Below are positions 1-11,834 of a stretch of DNA of 64,000 bases, one piece after another. Within the stretch, counting starts at the first letter, position 1. Each line of letters begins with the position of its first letter. Made by a program: the position numbers and the translations under genes. Source of the stretch: Wurfbainia villosa (lineage: Eukaryota; Streptophyta; Magnoliopsida; Zingiberales; Zingiberaceae); assembly GCA_025175895.1 (NCBI GenBank), contig CM045990.1, forward strand, positions 4,960,001-5,024,000. Direction: 5' to 3'. The notes below the pieces were generated by a model. That model was not told the DNA's origin. It did no database searches and saw nothing but the letters and a program-made list of their open reading frames with translations.

Positions 1-660
1 GTATTCATTTCCCGAGCAGTATGTTCATTTCTCGAGCAGTATATTCATTTTTCGAGTGGTATGTTCATTTCTTGAGCCACTTATGGATTTCAGGGTTTCT
101 TTCTGAATATGGCGGAATAAGGAGGAAGGGGGTATACTGGAGGATGAAAAGTAGTAGGGAGAAGTTAAGGAGGGTTATTTTAATATAATTGCATTTATTT
201 TTGTATTAGTATGTAGCAGGGGAATATAAGGAGATAATTTGAATTGAAGCAGGAAAAACGGTTACAAGGATAGCTTGGCAAAGGGCATTGAAGCAAATTC
301 ATCTCAAAGAGGAGGCGATTGATCCATCTATAAAAGGGGCAGAGAAGGATAAAGTAGGGGATGGTTGTTTCTTCGCTTTCGGTACCTCAAAGATCTCCTT
401 CTCACTTCTTCTTCTACATTCCATTCGTGTTGTTGTTTTCTACATACTCTTACTGACTTAAGTGTTGGAGTGGCAGCACCGGGCAACCGTTTCATATCTC
501 ACGTTCCTTCTTCAAGCATCAGATCTAACTCTACTTCCAGGATCCGAGGTGACTCAAGAAGAAGATATCTCTTTGTCTCATCTTTAACCCCTTTTTGGTG
601 ATAGATCCAGTGATCCACAAGAAGGGGGAGGGAGATCTTGGCAGGCCGAAAAAGTGAACA
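1..660 (+). mobile_element. 3' part of a gypsy-type LTR (element G)
   Basis: The first 80 bases hold three to four degenerate copies of a roughly 20-bp unit around TTCATTTCCCGAGCAGTATG. The same unit recurs at 39270-39690 and 56795-56850, so this is a dispersed repeat family. A TATA-like CTATAAAAGG lies at 328-337. The stretch ends in ACA at 660, just before a PBS-like motif, so I read it as the R/U5 end of an LTR on the plus strand. The left end is outside the window. Assignment to the Tat-like gypsy group rests on the PBS type only. Confidence 0.55.
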
Positions 661-669
661 CCTTAAAAT

Positions 670-687
670 TGGCGTCGTCTGTGGGAA
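670..687 (+). promoter_or_regulatory. Primer binding site of element G
   Basis: TGGCGTCGTCTGTGGGA lies a few bases after the presumed LTR end. It resembles the TGGCGCCGTCTGTGGGA primer sites of plant Tat-type gypsy elements. The priming tRNA was not identified. Confidence 0.5.
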
Positions 688-702
688 TCTGAACAAAAAG
701 TC

Positions 703-1037
703 ATGATGGTAAACACTAGAAGGACTCTAAAGGAGCCAAGGGAGGAAGAGAAATTTGTCTCCAGCACTTCTAAGTGAGGCACCAGTAAAAGGCATCGCGA
801 GCCTTTGTATAGAGAGGATCTTATGCAGATAATGGCCGAGATGATAGATCAAATGTCACAGAGAGCCACCCTAAAGAAAATTAATGAAGATGATGTATCT
901 GATGACAATTCCAAGGAAGAGGTAGTTAAAGTTTCTTTACTGAAGGAAGCCTCCTCCCATGTCTGTAAGCAAGCAAAGGGTAAAGAGAAGTGTGTTTCTC
1001 ATCTCGAGAATATACAGTCTGAAGGGGATGTACCTGT
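703..1037 (+). pseudogene. Gag N-terminus of gypsy-type element G, cut by A1
   Basis: Translation from the ATG at 703 gives a short lysine/arginine-rich start, an in-frame TGA at 775-777, then about 87 further codons in the same frame. The second part is hydrophilic, rich in Lys, Glu and Asp, as in gag N-termini. The frame stops meaning anything at 1038, where the terminal TGTTGGG of element A1 begins. Its place right after an LTR end and PBS is the main support for calling it gag. I see no zinc knuckle, because the rest of the gene lies beyond the A1 insertion or was lost. It is broken by one nonsense codon and one insertion. Confidence 0.45.
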
Positions 1038-3254
1038 TGTTGGGTTTCCGGCACCGCGGCAAGTGTGTGTTCGAACATGTTTCGTAAACATGTGCATAGC
1101 GGAAGAAAAAAAATAATAAATCTAATTTATTACAACACACACACTACATGCATGCATAGTACAATATGTGTAGACATAACCGTAAATTCAAATTTTGTAA
1201 TAAAAGAAATTTATACTACGTATACCTGACGTATCACGTGTAGCGGGAAAGACATCAACCGGGAACGATCCTCGCTAGAATCGTCTCTATCCATATCCAC
1301 GCCGAGTATCTTCAGGATGACTTCACAAAGTCACGAGCCTCGTCTTCGTACGAGTTACTAGCCTCATGTTGAAGACGATGTGATCGAGAGAAGATCACGA
1401 TCCGAATCAAAATTCGGATCTAAAACGAATCCTCAAAAACTCGCTTCTCCGGAGAGGTATTCGCCAACCGTTTGACGAATCCTTCGTCCTCCACCTATGA
1501 GGATTACTGGATATCGAATCCCCAGCAAGGAAGCCGCTGTCGGAGCTCCAAACGTCATCCAAATGACGCTCCGACACGAAATAAACAAGCTGTCCAGAAA
1601 ACTAAACAGCTTTGGTGGAGGAATAGGGGTCGGCCAAATAAGGAAGCTTGATGCTCACCTTGTCGCCGGACCCAAAAAAGATCACTAGAGGGTCACCGGA
1701 GGATCACCGGCTGAAGCTTGGACGCCGGCAACTAGCTTGGACGGCGGCACAAAGCTGGGCGGCGGCTAGGGTTGGGCGCCGACCACTAGAGGAGAGGAGG
1801 GGTGGGCGGCAACTTGTGGATTGCTTGGATTAGGGCTTAACAAAACCCTTAAGCCCTATTTTATAGAGAACAAATTCTCTTAATGGTTATCGGGTCATAA
1901 CCAAAAGCCCGTTAACTCGATCCATTAATTTAAGTTAAAATAAACCAAACCATATTGGTCTATTTTAAGTTAAAACGAACCGAACCAACTTTGGTTCATT
2001 CGTTTAAAACAAACCAAACCCCTTTGGTTTATTCTCCTCCATTGGATTAGAACCAAACCAATTTGGTTCATCCATCATGTCTTCATAAGACACGGCCCAT
2101 CCATGCTTCCATTGCGACTGAAATAATTTCATGCTCGCTCCTTGTTTGGTCCAACCAAACCTAGTTTCTCTTGGTCTGAGAATCTCATTCTCAAGCTCAT
2201 TTTAAATCCTTCGGATTATGCTCATTGTGCATGTGACCAAATAGGTTCTCGGTTTATTTTGGCCATCTATAATTAACCATTAATTATAGAACGATCATGA
2301 GTGGCACCTAGTAGTACATCATGATCCCCAATTAACCGAAAAGATCAACGGTTGATCAAGAACTATTTCTGAAACCCTTCAGTAGCTACAATGAATCGTG
2401 CCCCATTCCCTTCACTCATCTTATACCCACTTGGTTCAGGACATGGTCTATCATGTCAGTCCCCACTAGGTTGACTACGTCACACCTAGCCCAAGTATCA
2501 TTTGCTCATCCTACGAATTCTAGTTATTGCACATGTATCGAAGAGTACCTTACTCTAAACATGTAATGCTTTGGCCAAAGACTTTAGTAACAATCCGACG
2601 AGAGTCCATGGGTATACATCTCCTCGCAAGGAGTGGTGAATCCTTTATAGGCTATTCAAACACCTTCGATCACTTCGACTTATACCCAATCATCCCGGGT
2701 CCACATCTCCTCAGAGATACTTGCTTAAGATGTCAAAGCATAAGTCTTTATGATCAAGATGACTTGAATACCGCAAGTCAAAGGAACATCGCACTTAAGC
2801 TGCAGTAAGAACTTCATTGACATATCTATATATGCAGAGAATCATATGAAGTCTTATGGCTGGTCACTCCAATGAACTAGTTACCATAACTAGCATCCAC
2901 GATTAACTCCGGACATCACAATGTCTCCAGCCAGTGAGAATCAGCTGCTTGGATACACCAAGGAGTATACCTCGTGCTAGTCTCAACAAAATCGATGGTG
3001 TCCAAATCCATCAATTCATCGACTAGGGATAATTCTGATACATCACAATTACACATGTAGAGATACTCACTAGTTGTGATCCAATCACAAATTCTCTCAT
3101 GCTGTGAATCGTATCCTGGATATTCAGTAAATGAGTTTAAGATCTAATCAAATACATGGAAACATGTATACTCAAATAGTGAATCTTCATTTATCATATA
3201 AGTGGTTCAAACATAAGGCGATTTCCTTAAGACATCTCTCATATATTACTAACA
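1038..3254 (-). repeat. 3' LTR of A1 (2217 bp)
   Basis: In plus coordinates it starts TGTTGGG and ends ACTAACA. The adjoining AACTCCCACTT (3255-3265) is the complement of the polypurine tract, which fixes the right edge. The same 2.2-kb sequence recurs at 39750, 47187 and 54556. It contains a TATA box on the minus strand and an antisense open frame at 2527-2808 that also appears in the sister LTRs. Confidence 0.9.
1856..1868 (-). promoter_or_regulatory. Probable LTR promoter (TATA) of family A
   Basis: The minus strand reads TCTATAAAATAGGGC here. The equivalent CTCTATAAAAGAGGGC is kept in the A2 LTRs near 40582, 48010 and 55388, and in the A3 LTR near 57650. Transcription toward lower coordinates would fit the gag-pol orientation. 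Confidence 0.5.
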
Positions 3255-3266
3255 AACTCCCACTTG
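3255..3266 (-). promoter_or_regulatory. Polypurine tract of A1
   Basis: Minus-strand AAGTGGGAGTT abuts the LTR start TGTTAG. This is the expected plus-strand primer position. The same tract is next to the A2 LTRs at 41968 and 49398. Confidence 0.75.
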
Positions 3267-3301
3267 GCCTAATGTCAATCGCTACGGTATCCAATACCAT
3301 A

Positions 3302-6300
3302 AGCTCTAACATGACCCTCAAACTTACTTTAAGGTAATGCCTTAGTCAAAGGATCTGCTAAGTTCCTTTCAATGGGAATTTTCTCGATTTGTATTTCCTT
3401 CCTACTAATGATCTCTTTGATCAGATGATAGCGGCGAAGCACATGTTTGGATCGTTGATGAGACCTTGGCTCTTTCGCCTGTGCAATTGCTCCATTGTTA
3501 TTGCAGTAGACCGGTATTGCTTCAACAATGGCTGGAACCACACCAAGTTCATAAATGAACTTCTTGATCCAAACCGCTTCCTTTGCTGCTTCCGAAGCTG
3601 CAATGTATTCTGCCTCAGTGGTAGAATCTGCTACAGTGTCTTGTTTGGAACTTTTCCAACTCACTGCGCCCCCATTCAAGGTGAACACGTATCCAGACTG
3701 AGACCTGGAATCATCCTTGTTTGTCTGGAAGCTGGCATCCATATACCCGCGTATCACCATGTCCCCTTCTCCATATATTAGGAACACATCATTAGTTCTT
3801 CTTAAGTACTTATGGATTGTCTTAACAGCCACCCAATGATACATTCCTGGATTAGACTGGTATCTACTCCTAACACTCAGAGCATACGATACATCGGGCC
3901 TTGTACATAACATAGCATACATGATAGATCCTATTGTGGATGCATAGGGAATCTTACTCATGCAAATCATCTCGTCTTCTGTGCGCGGACACATAGACTT
4001 CGAAAGGTGTATCCCATGCCTGATGGGTAGGAAACCTTTCTTGGATTCCGACATGCTAAACCTCTTTAGCACTCGATCTATATATGTAGACTGTGAAAGA
4101 CCAAGCAACTGTTTCGATCTATCTCTATATATCTTAATCCCGAGGATGTAGGTTGCTTCTCCCAGGTCTTTCATGGAGAATGTCTTGGACAACCAAACCT
4201 TAACTGACTGTAAGAATGAAACATCGTTTCCTATAAGTAATATGTCATCGGCATACAATACTAGGAATACGACTGCACTCTCACTAACCTTCTTGTACAC
4301 ACAAGGTTCGTCTGGATTTTGTGAGAAATCAAACTTTTTGATTGTCTCATCAAAACGGATATTCTAGCTCCTGGATGCTTGCTTCAATCCATATATGGAC
4401 CGTCACAATTTGCATACCTTGGTTTTATCAACCGATGTGAAACCCTCAGGCTGTATCATATACACGTCCTCGAGCAGGTTTCCATTAAGGAAAGTTGTTT
4501 TCACATCCATCTGCCATATCTCATAATCATAATGAGCCACTATTGCCAGGAGCATCCGAATGGATTTAAGCATAGCTAAGACGAATAGGTTTCGTCATAA
4601 TCAACACCTTTCTTTTGACGATTTTCTTTCGCCACCAATCTAGCCTTATAGGTAATCACATTACCATCCATGTCGGTTTTCTTCTTGAAACCCCACTTGC
4701 ACCCTATAGGCTTTATGCCTTCAGGTGGGTCAACCAAGTTCCAAACTTGGTTTTTATACATGGAGTCCATTTCTGACTTCATGGCTTCAAGTCACTTATC
4801 CCTTTATGAACTTGTCAAAACTTCTTCATAACTGGTAGGCTCCTCATCATCAATGTAACACGTCATTCGATTCACTTATGAGAAATTCTTATCTCAAGAA
4901 TGTTGCGTGTTCTACCAGATCTACGAAGATGTGGTGTTTCAATAGGTCTAGCCGATTGCTCATCACAATGAGTTATCAGTTGTCGTGCTTCACCAGGTAT
5001 CTCATCAATGTCTATTTGAGTCTCTCGAGCCTCCTCAAGCTCGACGACACTCCCACTGTTTTCTTACAAGAGAAACTCTTTCTCTAGAAACACAGCATGT
5101 CTTGAAACAAACACCTTTTGTTCCACAAGATGATAGAATTGGTAACCCCTTGTTTCCTTAGGGTATCTAATAAATAGACATTTATCAGACTTAGCATCCA
5201 ATTTGTCTGATACAGTCCGCTTCACATAAGCAGGACAACCCCATATCTTCAAGTAAGATACATGAGGTTTCTTACTATTCCATATCTCATATGGAGTAGT
5301 GGAGACTACCTTGGTTGGCATTCTGTTTAACAAGTAAACAGTTGTCTGAAGTGCATAGCCCCAAAAAGACTTGGGAAGATTCGCATGATTCATCATTGAC
5401 CTGACCATGTCCAACAAGGTCCGGTTACGCCTCTCAGATACACCATTATGCTGTGGTGTATATGGCGGAGTCCATTGAGACAATATACCATTGTCTCTTA
5501 GATAATCAAGAAACTCTTGACTTAAGTATTCACCACCTCGATCCGATCGAAGTATTTTTAATACTCTTGTCATGTTGTTTCTCTACTTCATTTCTAAATT
5601 CTTTGAACCTTTCAAAGGCTTCAGACTTGTGTTTCATCAAGAACACATACCCAAACCGTGAGTGATCATCGGTGAAGGTAATGAAGTTGCTATAGCCTCC
5701 TAAAGCTTGAGTTGACATAGGTCCACATACATCAGTATGTATTAGACCAAGCAACTCTCCCACTCGTTCACCTTTTCCTGTAAAAGGTAACTTTGTCATC
5801 TTGCCTTTCAAGCATGATTCGCATGTATCGTATGAATCCAATTCAAACGATTCCAGAATTCCACATCGGTGTAATTCGGACATGCATTTCTTGCTTGCAT
5901 GGCCAAGACGACAATGCCACATGTAGGAGTATGATTGATTATCCTTTCGAGCATGCTTGTTACTCGCTTCAATATTGAAAATGTCACTGGATACGTCCAA
6001 CGTATAAATACCATTGCTCAAAGTTCCAGTTCCATAAAGTACGCCACTCAAAGTTATATAACAACAATTGTTACTAAACGTCAAATGGTAACCATTTCTA
6101 TTTAAGCAGGAAATAGAAACAATGTTGTTTATTAGAGAAGGAACACAATAGCAATTGTCCAGTTCCAAGACTAGTCCACTAGGGAGCTTCAGCAAATAAG
6201 TTTCGATGGCGACCACAGCAACCTTTGCTCCATTGCCAACTCGTAAATTTGACTCCCCTCTGATGAGTCTTCTTCTATTCCTTAGCCCCTGTATGTCGTT

Positions 6301-7197
6301 ACATATATGTGAGCCACACCCAGTATCCAATACCCAAGTGTCTAAGGAAATAGAATGATAATCAATAACGAAGATACCAGAAGAAGATGGGGCATCGGAT
6401 GCCTTCTTCTTCTTCACAGACTCAAGATAAATCTTGCAGTTTCTTCGCCAGTGGCCTTCCTTGCCACAATGATGGCAAGTGCCCTTTTGGGTTGGTTCTG
6501 CCTTCTTAGCCTTCTTGTTCTTCCCTTTCTTCTATTCCTTTGCCTTCCTCTTAGAACCTTTCTTTGAAGAATCAACTAACAGAACCGCCTTCTCCTCATG
6601 CTTCACAGAAGGCTCCACAGTCTTCAGCATATTGAGGAGCTCAGGAATAGTGGATTCTAATTTGTTCATCCGATAGTTCATCACAAATTGTGAGAAACTA
6701 TTGGGCAAACAATGCAGAATTAAGTCAATACTTAATTCATGATCCATCACAAACCCGAGGGTGGCCAGCCGCTCGATGTACCCGTTCATCTTTAGCACAA
6801 ACTGCACTACAGATGAACCTTCTTGCATCTTCGTGGTGAAGAGGAGCCTGAAGACTTTGAACCTTTCGGATCTCGCTTGCTCATCAAACAACTCATGAAG
6901 ATGGAAGACCATGGCATTAGCATCCATATGCTCATGCTGCTGTTGCAGCTTAGGTACCATCGCAGCTAGCATGATGCAACTCGCCAGTTCAGAATCTGCC
7001 ATATGTTTCTGATAGGCCAACATTTGGTCTAGAGTTGCATCATCCCTAGGACGGTTGGGAAGAGGATCTTCAAGGACATATGCTAGCTTTTCCGCCTTGA
7101 GAACAATTCTCAAGTTTCTAAGCCAGTCCAGGAAGTTAGGCCCAGTCAAATTGTTTGAATCCAAAATAGTGCGCAAATTCAAAGACATCATGATCAA
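3302..7197 (-). pseudogene. A1 gag-pol polyprotein, inactivated
   Basis: This encodes a Copia polyprotein for capsid, protease, integrase and reverse transcriptase/RNase H. In coding order I see: gag from the ATG at 7197; a CCHC knuckle CHHCGKEGHWRRNC near 6440-6480; protease WVLDTGCGSHIC near 6310-6340; the GAG-pre-integrase HCRLGH region near 5920; integrase HTDVCGP and SDRGGEYL with SERRNRTLLD; RT with FLVLYADD near 4250; and RNase H TTEAEYIAAS to LADPLTKALP near 3330. Integrase and RT motifs match Angela/BARE-1 most closely. Damage includes a TAG at 6532, a frameshift near 5573 (one extra T), further frameshifts between 5064 and 4300, a TAG near 4364, and a TAA after KALP where A2 continues. 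The RT box is YADD where A2 and B read YVDD. Confidence 0.9.
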
Positions 7198-8461
7198 TCG
7201 GTTAACCTAGAAATATAAAATGAGAATATATGAGAAAATGATTTTAAAATGCATAAATATACAATCATAAATCCCATTCATTTTTCGAATTTTAAAAACC
7301 CCAAAATCACTTCGGGAGATCGTAGGTCCATCTCCGAATGGGATGATATCCAACATAGATATGAACAACCTTGGAGAGAGTCCAATAAGTCATTCATAAC
7401 TACGAAGGTAGGTATCAAATATACAGATTGCATATCACATATATGCAACTATCACAATGTGCTATCAACTAATTGAATGTTTACACATACATCAGGTTGT
7501 TAACACATTAACAAGTATGCATCATATGCATAGCACCCAACTTCACCTCCCTTCCCATCGACCTTGGAGAGAGTCCAACAAGTCGATGCTCCAGGTTAAA
7601 GTCAACCCATTAATCGAGAAATAGTTTTAATGTGGTTAAAGTGCATTCAACCAATTAGCCTGGCTTGGAGAGAGTCCAACAACCAAAGCTAACGATTGAC
7701 CTCTGACTCTTACTATATTAGTATTAAACTATTCCATGGTTTGAACATGTTCGGGTTCGAGCCAAGCTTGGAGAGAGTCCAACAACCCAAACAAGAAACG
7801 AAACTCTGGTTCTAACCATATTAATGGAAGGTGTAGGCTTTAATATTGTGTAAAGGTTTTTATGTCTCATCCTCTTTGCATGCAAATAACTATTATCTAC
7901 ATGGCATGGCATACATGACATACATCTACATGTCACGACACGCATGGCATAATGATATGCATCTAATGCAATTACATGGCATACATCTATGATATGTACA
8001 AAATTTCTTTATATGTCATAACTATTTATGGAAATAAAATATGTTTAAGATTTGATTCTCCAAATCAAATTATGATTAAATTAGGAAACAAATTTCCAAA
8101 TCTAATCACATATTTTATTTGTGGAAAGTGTTGATTAAGGAAAGTCAATTTAGGAAACAAATTTCCTAAATCATCAAAACTACTTATGGAAATAAAATAT
8201 TCTAAGATTTGATTTCGCAAATCAAATCATGATTAAATTAGGAAACAAATTTCCAAATCTAATCAAATATTTTATTTATGAAAAATATCAATTTCCATAA
8301 ATACTTCTAACTTTCCAAAAGTAGAAGATTTCCATAAATACTTCTAGACTTTTCAAAATTAAAAATTTCCAAAAATACTTCTAACTTTCCAAAAGTAGAA
8401 AATTTCCATAAATACCATTACGACTATCACAAAATAATTTTACGATTATGTCGAAACACAA
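7198..8461 (-). other. A1 5' leader with four repeated stem-loops
   Basis: This untranslated stretch lies between the PBS and the gag ATG. TTGGAGAGAGTCCAA, a 5-bp stem with a GAGAG loop, occurs at 7564, 7665 and 7768, and with a near-identical context at 7371. The part nearest the PBS (8030-8430) is AT-rich, with repeated blocks related to AGGAAACAAATTTCC and TTTCCATAAATACTTCTA. The same layout is kept in both A2 leaders. I see no coding region. Confidence 0.7.
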
Positions 8462-8478
8462 CCTGGGCTCTGATACCA
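8462..8478 (-). promoter_or_regulatory. PBS of A1 (initiator tRNA-Met)
   Basis: On the minus strand TGGTATCAGAGCCCAGG lies one base inside the 5' LTR. It is complementary to the 3' end of plant initiator tRNA-Met, whose end reads GGCTCTGATACCA, apart from one extra G in the site. Confidence 0.85.
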
Positions 8479-8479
8479 T

Positions 8480-9522
8480 TGTTGGGTTTCTGGCACCGCG
8501 GCGAATGTGTGTTCGAACATGTTTCATAAACATGTGCACAGCGGAAGAAAAAAAAATAATAAATCTAATTTATTACAACACACAAACCACACGCATACAT
8601 AGTATAACATGTGTAGACATAACCGTAAATTCAAATTTTGCAATAAAAAAAATTTATACTACGTATACCTGACGTATCACGTGTAGCGGGAAAGGCATCA
8701 ACCGGAACGATCCTCGCTAGAATCGACTCTATCCGTATCCACGCCGAGTGTCTTCAGGATGACTTCACAAAGTCACGAGCCTCGTCTTCGTACTTGTTAC
8801 TAGCCTCGTGTTGAAGATGATGTGATCGAGAGAAGATCACGATCCGAATCAAAATTCGGATCCAAAATGAGTCCTCAAAAACTCGCTTCTCCGGAGAGGT
8901 ATTTGCCAACCGTTTGACGAATCCTTCATCCTCCACCTATGATGATTACCGGAGATCGAATCCCCGGCAAGGAAGCCACTGTTGGAGGTCCAAACGACGC
9001 TCCGACACGAAATAAACAAGCTGTCCAGAAAACTGGACAGCTTTGGAGGAGGAATAGGGGTCGGCCAAATAAGGAAGTTTGATGCTCACCTTGTCGCCGG
9101 ACCCAAAGAAGATCACCGGTGGGTTGCCGAAGGATCACCGGCTGAAGCTTGGACGCCGGTAACTAGCTTGGACGGCGGTGGCTAGGGTTGGGCGCCGACC
9201 ACTAGAGGAGAGGAGGGGTGGGCGGCAACATGTGGATTGCTGGATTAGGGCTTAACAAAACCCTTATGCCCTATTTTATAGAGAACAAATTCTCTTAATG
9301 GTTATCGGATCATAACCAAAAGCCCGTTAACCCACTCCATTAATTTAAGTTAAAATAAACCAAACCATGTTGGTCTATTTTAAGTTAAAACGAACCGAAC
9401 CAACTTTGGTTCATTCGTTTAAAACAAACCAAACCCCTTTGGTTTATTCTCCTCCATTGGATTAGAACCAAACCAATTTGGTTCATCCATCATGTCTTCA
9501 TAAGACACGGCCCATCCATGCT
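8480..9522 (-). repeat. Truncated 5' LTR of A1
   Basis: It starts TGTTGGGTTTCTGG and follows the left LTR with few differences, but lacks about 30 bp around 9000 and about 20 bp around 9180. Identity ends at CCATGCT (9516-9522); the left LTR continues TCCATTG while this copy continues GGAGGAAG. The minus-strand TATA is retained near 9275-9285. Confidence 0.85.
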
Positions 9523-11834
9523 GGAGGAAGAAATCGTGATGAAATAGGAAATTGGGATCGGGTTCTTATAAGCTAACCGATTCATTTGGGTTAATCTGAT
9601 AATACACTTATTGTAGGAGATGGGTGATAAGTGTGATTTATGTGTGTAGAAGTTTGATCGAGATATGAGATTGATGTAGAATTTGATTCAATCCTTAGAT
9701 GTGAGACTGCACTTAACTGTATCGTATTGATTACAGGATTTTGATACGGGGCAGGTTCACGGATGCGGATACGAGCTTCGTATCAGGTGGGTAATATCTA
9801 CCTGGTCCGGTAGTTTTGATCAAATTCCTGTGCATGATCTTGGATTTATGTTTATACCTGTTTACCTTAAATCCACTCTTATTTAATCATATGCTTGTAC
9901 TGCCTTGACCTTTGAGATATATACTCTGTTACTCATTGATTATCTAGCACGGATAGGAACTATAAACCCTATTACGTATTAGCTGATGGATGTTCAGTAA
10001 GTACAAGTGGTTAGGGTTATCTTTGTGACCTCAGATTGGGTTACTATGTTACATCACTAGGGTTAGGTGATGAATTGGGTTATGGAGTCGATCGTTGTAT
10101 CGTACACATATTAGTTGTGTATCTATGGTGGATCTAGTTGTCTGTGCATAGATAAGTGTATGGTTGTCAGTATGTGACCATGGACTAGAGGTCCTAGCGC
10201 GATGGTATATCCATTATGGATTGTGTGTCTGTGTATGGTTATATGGACAGTCGATTGTATATCGCTACTGACTAGAGGTCTTAGCGTGGTTGACTGTCAG
10301 ATGAGTATGACTCTTTATGCGATAGAGAGAGTCTAGTGGATAGTAGTCCTTGCATAGTTGACTTTTGGTTGACCAGGACTCCCCGTGGGATAGGGAGTGT
10401 GGCGAGGATACATGTATGGAGCTATGCATCATTACATTTGCATGCATGCTGACGACTGGGTCTCCCTTATGGATGAGCCGGGTTGTCAGTCATCCTGCCT
10501 CCCCGGCCACTCGGGGTAGTGGTAATAGGGTTGAGGGCAGAGCATTGGATGTGCCGCGCTCGGCCACTATGGATGGTGGTAGCTGGAGATGCGCACCTGG
10601 CCACTGTGCAGAGTGGTGTTAGCACTCGCCCACTATAGACGGTGGTTGTGTGAGGTGCAGTTGTCCTGTGTGCGGCGTTTGTCTACTCATGGGTAGGGAC
10701 AGCGTGGCTTGCAGCAGGGGCCCCTAGGAGTAGTTAGCTTTTTACGCTTATACGCTACTCAGTCATACTACCCAACTCGGCCACTCGAGAGTGGTGGCAG
10801 CTGGAGTCGGGCTAGTTGTCATTTGTCGTGCCACCCTGGCCACTCTGGGGTCGTGGTTGGACGGGTCCGCAGACAGTGACCATGCATATGCATTGCTGAT
10901 ATATATGTATGCATGTATTTGATATATGTTTTACATATGCCTGTGAGATGCTGCATTTGATTGAGCTATGATTGTTGCACATGCTTGTACATCATGATAC
11001 ATGCCATTTGCATTTTATTTACTGCTATGTGTTGAGCATGATACATGCGTTGATTCAGACTGTTATATGCATTTGATTAGCATCATGTCATTGTGTGGTA
11101 CGGACCGGGTTATTATACAGGTGATCATATACTGTTCATATGTCTGAGTATTGGTCAGGTATGGGATTGACCTGGTACGTTATATGGTTATGTTATAGTA
11201 TACCTGTTCAGGATGATCTAGCATATGGCGTTACAGACCGTCAGGTACGTTGGTACATTACTTTATGTTCAGTTGATTAGTTTAGTATATACACTGAGTA
11301 TGACTTTACTGTAGTTACTTGTTATTAGATTTGGATATGACTGTATGTCTATTGGACTCATGTTGTATACCTGTAGATCTTCACATGTATACTTGTAGAT
11401 CTATCCTTATATGTTGTTCATGCACTTTCTATATATTACCCCTGAGTTTATACTCACCACCCCTGGACCCTGGGTTTTCTGTCGCCCAGATAACAGGTAG
11501 AAGATTCCTTGGACGTTTGGAGCTCCGCCAGCTGATCCCATCTCACACCGAACATTTGGGGTTTTCTACGTATTTGCTTCCGCTGTTATTTTGTAGTATG
11601 GCCATGTATAATCAGTGTTGTATCTGGCTGTGGATTTGTACGTTGTTGTGTGTAGTATGTTAGAGTCGCACCGGTGCGCACCTCTCGTGTTGTTTTGGAT
11701 ATATTGTTTGGTATTGTCCATTTATATATTGTTGTTGTGGGCCTATGGGCCTTGTATTAACCCGATATGTTGTCACGTACAGGGGAGATGCTGTCCGTTT
11801 GCTTTTCGGCACGGCATACTCTCGGGGCGTGACA
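9519..11834 (-). mobile_element. Del/Tekay-like gypsy LTR, solo or truncated
   Basis: The right end reads GGGGCGTGACA, which on the minus strand is the TGTCACGCCCC start typical of Del/Tekay-type gypsy LTRs. The left edge can be read as TGCTGG at 9519, but this overlaps the last matching bases of the A1 LTR. The bases flanking the two ends (CATCC and ACGAC) do not match, so this is not a clean solo LTR. There is no coding capacity. A GC-rich part at 10490-10870 has about six copies of a short inverted motif (GGCCACT to AGTGG). Minus orientation is inferred from the terminal motif. Confidence 0.5.
10490..10870. repeat. Cluster of short inverted motifs GGCCACT-n-AGTGGT
   Basis: Six degenerate units, for example GGCCACTCGGGGTAGTGGT near 10508 and GGCCACTCGAGAGTGGTGG near 10780, each can fold into a small hairpin with a 6-7 bp stem. 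Spacing is irregular (about 40-130 bp). Confidence 0.6.

Larger units (their letters stand above)
1038..9522 (-). mobile_element. Copia (Angela/BARE-like) retrotransposon A1, right end truncated
   Basis: The 3' LTR is 1038-3254, the internal part 3255-8479, and the 5' LTR starts at 8480. The 5' LTR follows the left LTR closely until 9522, about 1.04 kb of an expected 2.2 kb, then changes abruptly into unrelated LTR-like DNA. The LTRs run TGTTAG to CCAACA in element orientation. The 5 bases before the element are CCTGT (1033-1037), but no matching right duplication exists because the right end is lost. A1 is a sister of the A2 copies at 39750-56780. Its coding region is inactive. Confidence 0.9.

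Noticed and set aside
2527..2808. An antisense ORF of about 91-93 codons in the A-family LTR, repeated at 41248, 56060 and shorter at 48759.
   Set aside because: The LTR copies are too similar for frame conservation to mean anything, the product matches no family I know, and the middle copy loses its start. Treated as chance.
7371..7782. Regularly spaced identical short repeats that might suggest a CRISPR array.
   Set aside because: Only four units, uneven spacing of about 85-190 bp, no cas genes, and plant retrotransposon context.
8462..8478. tRNA-like sequences GCTCTGATACCA at several places.
   Set aside because: They match only the last 12-18 bases of initiator tRNA-Met and each sits beside an LTR, so they are primer sites and not tRNA genes.
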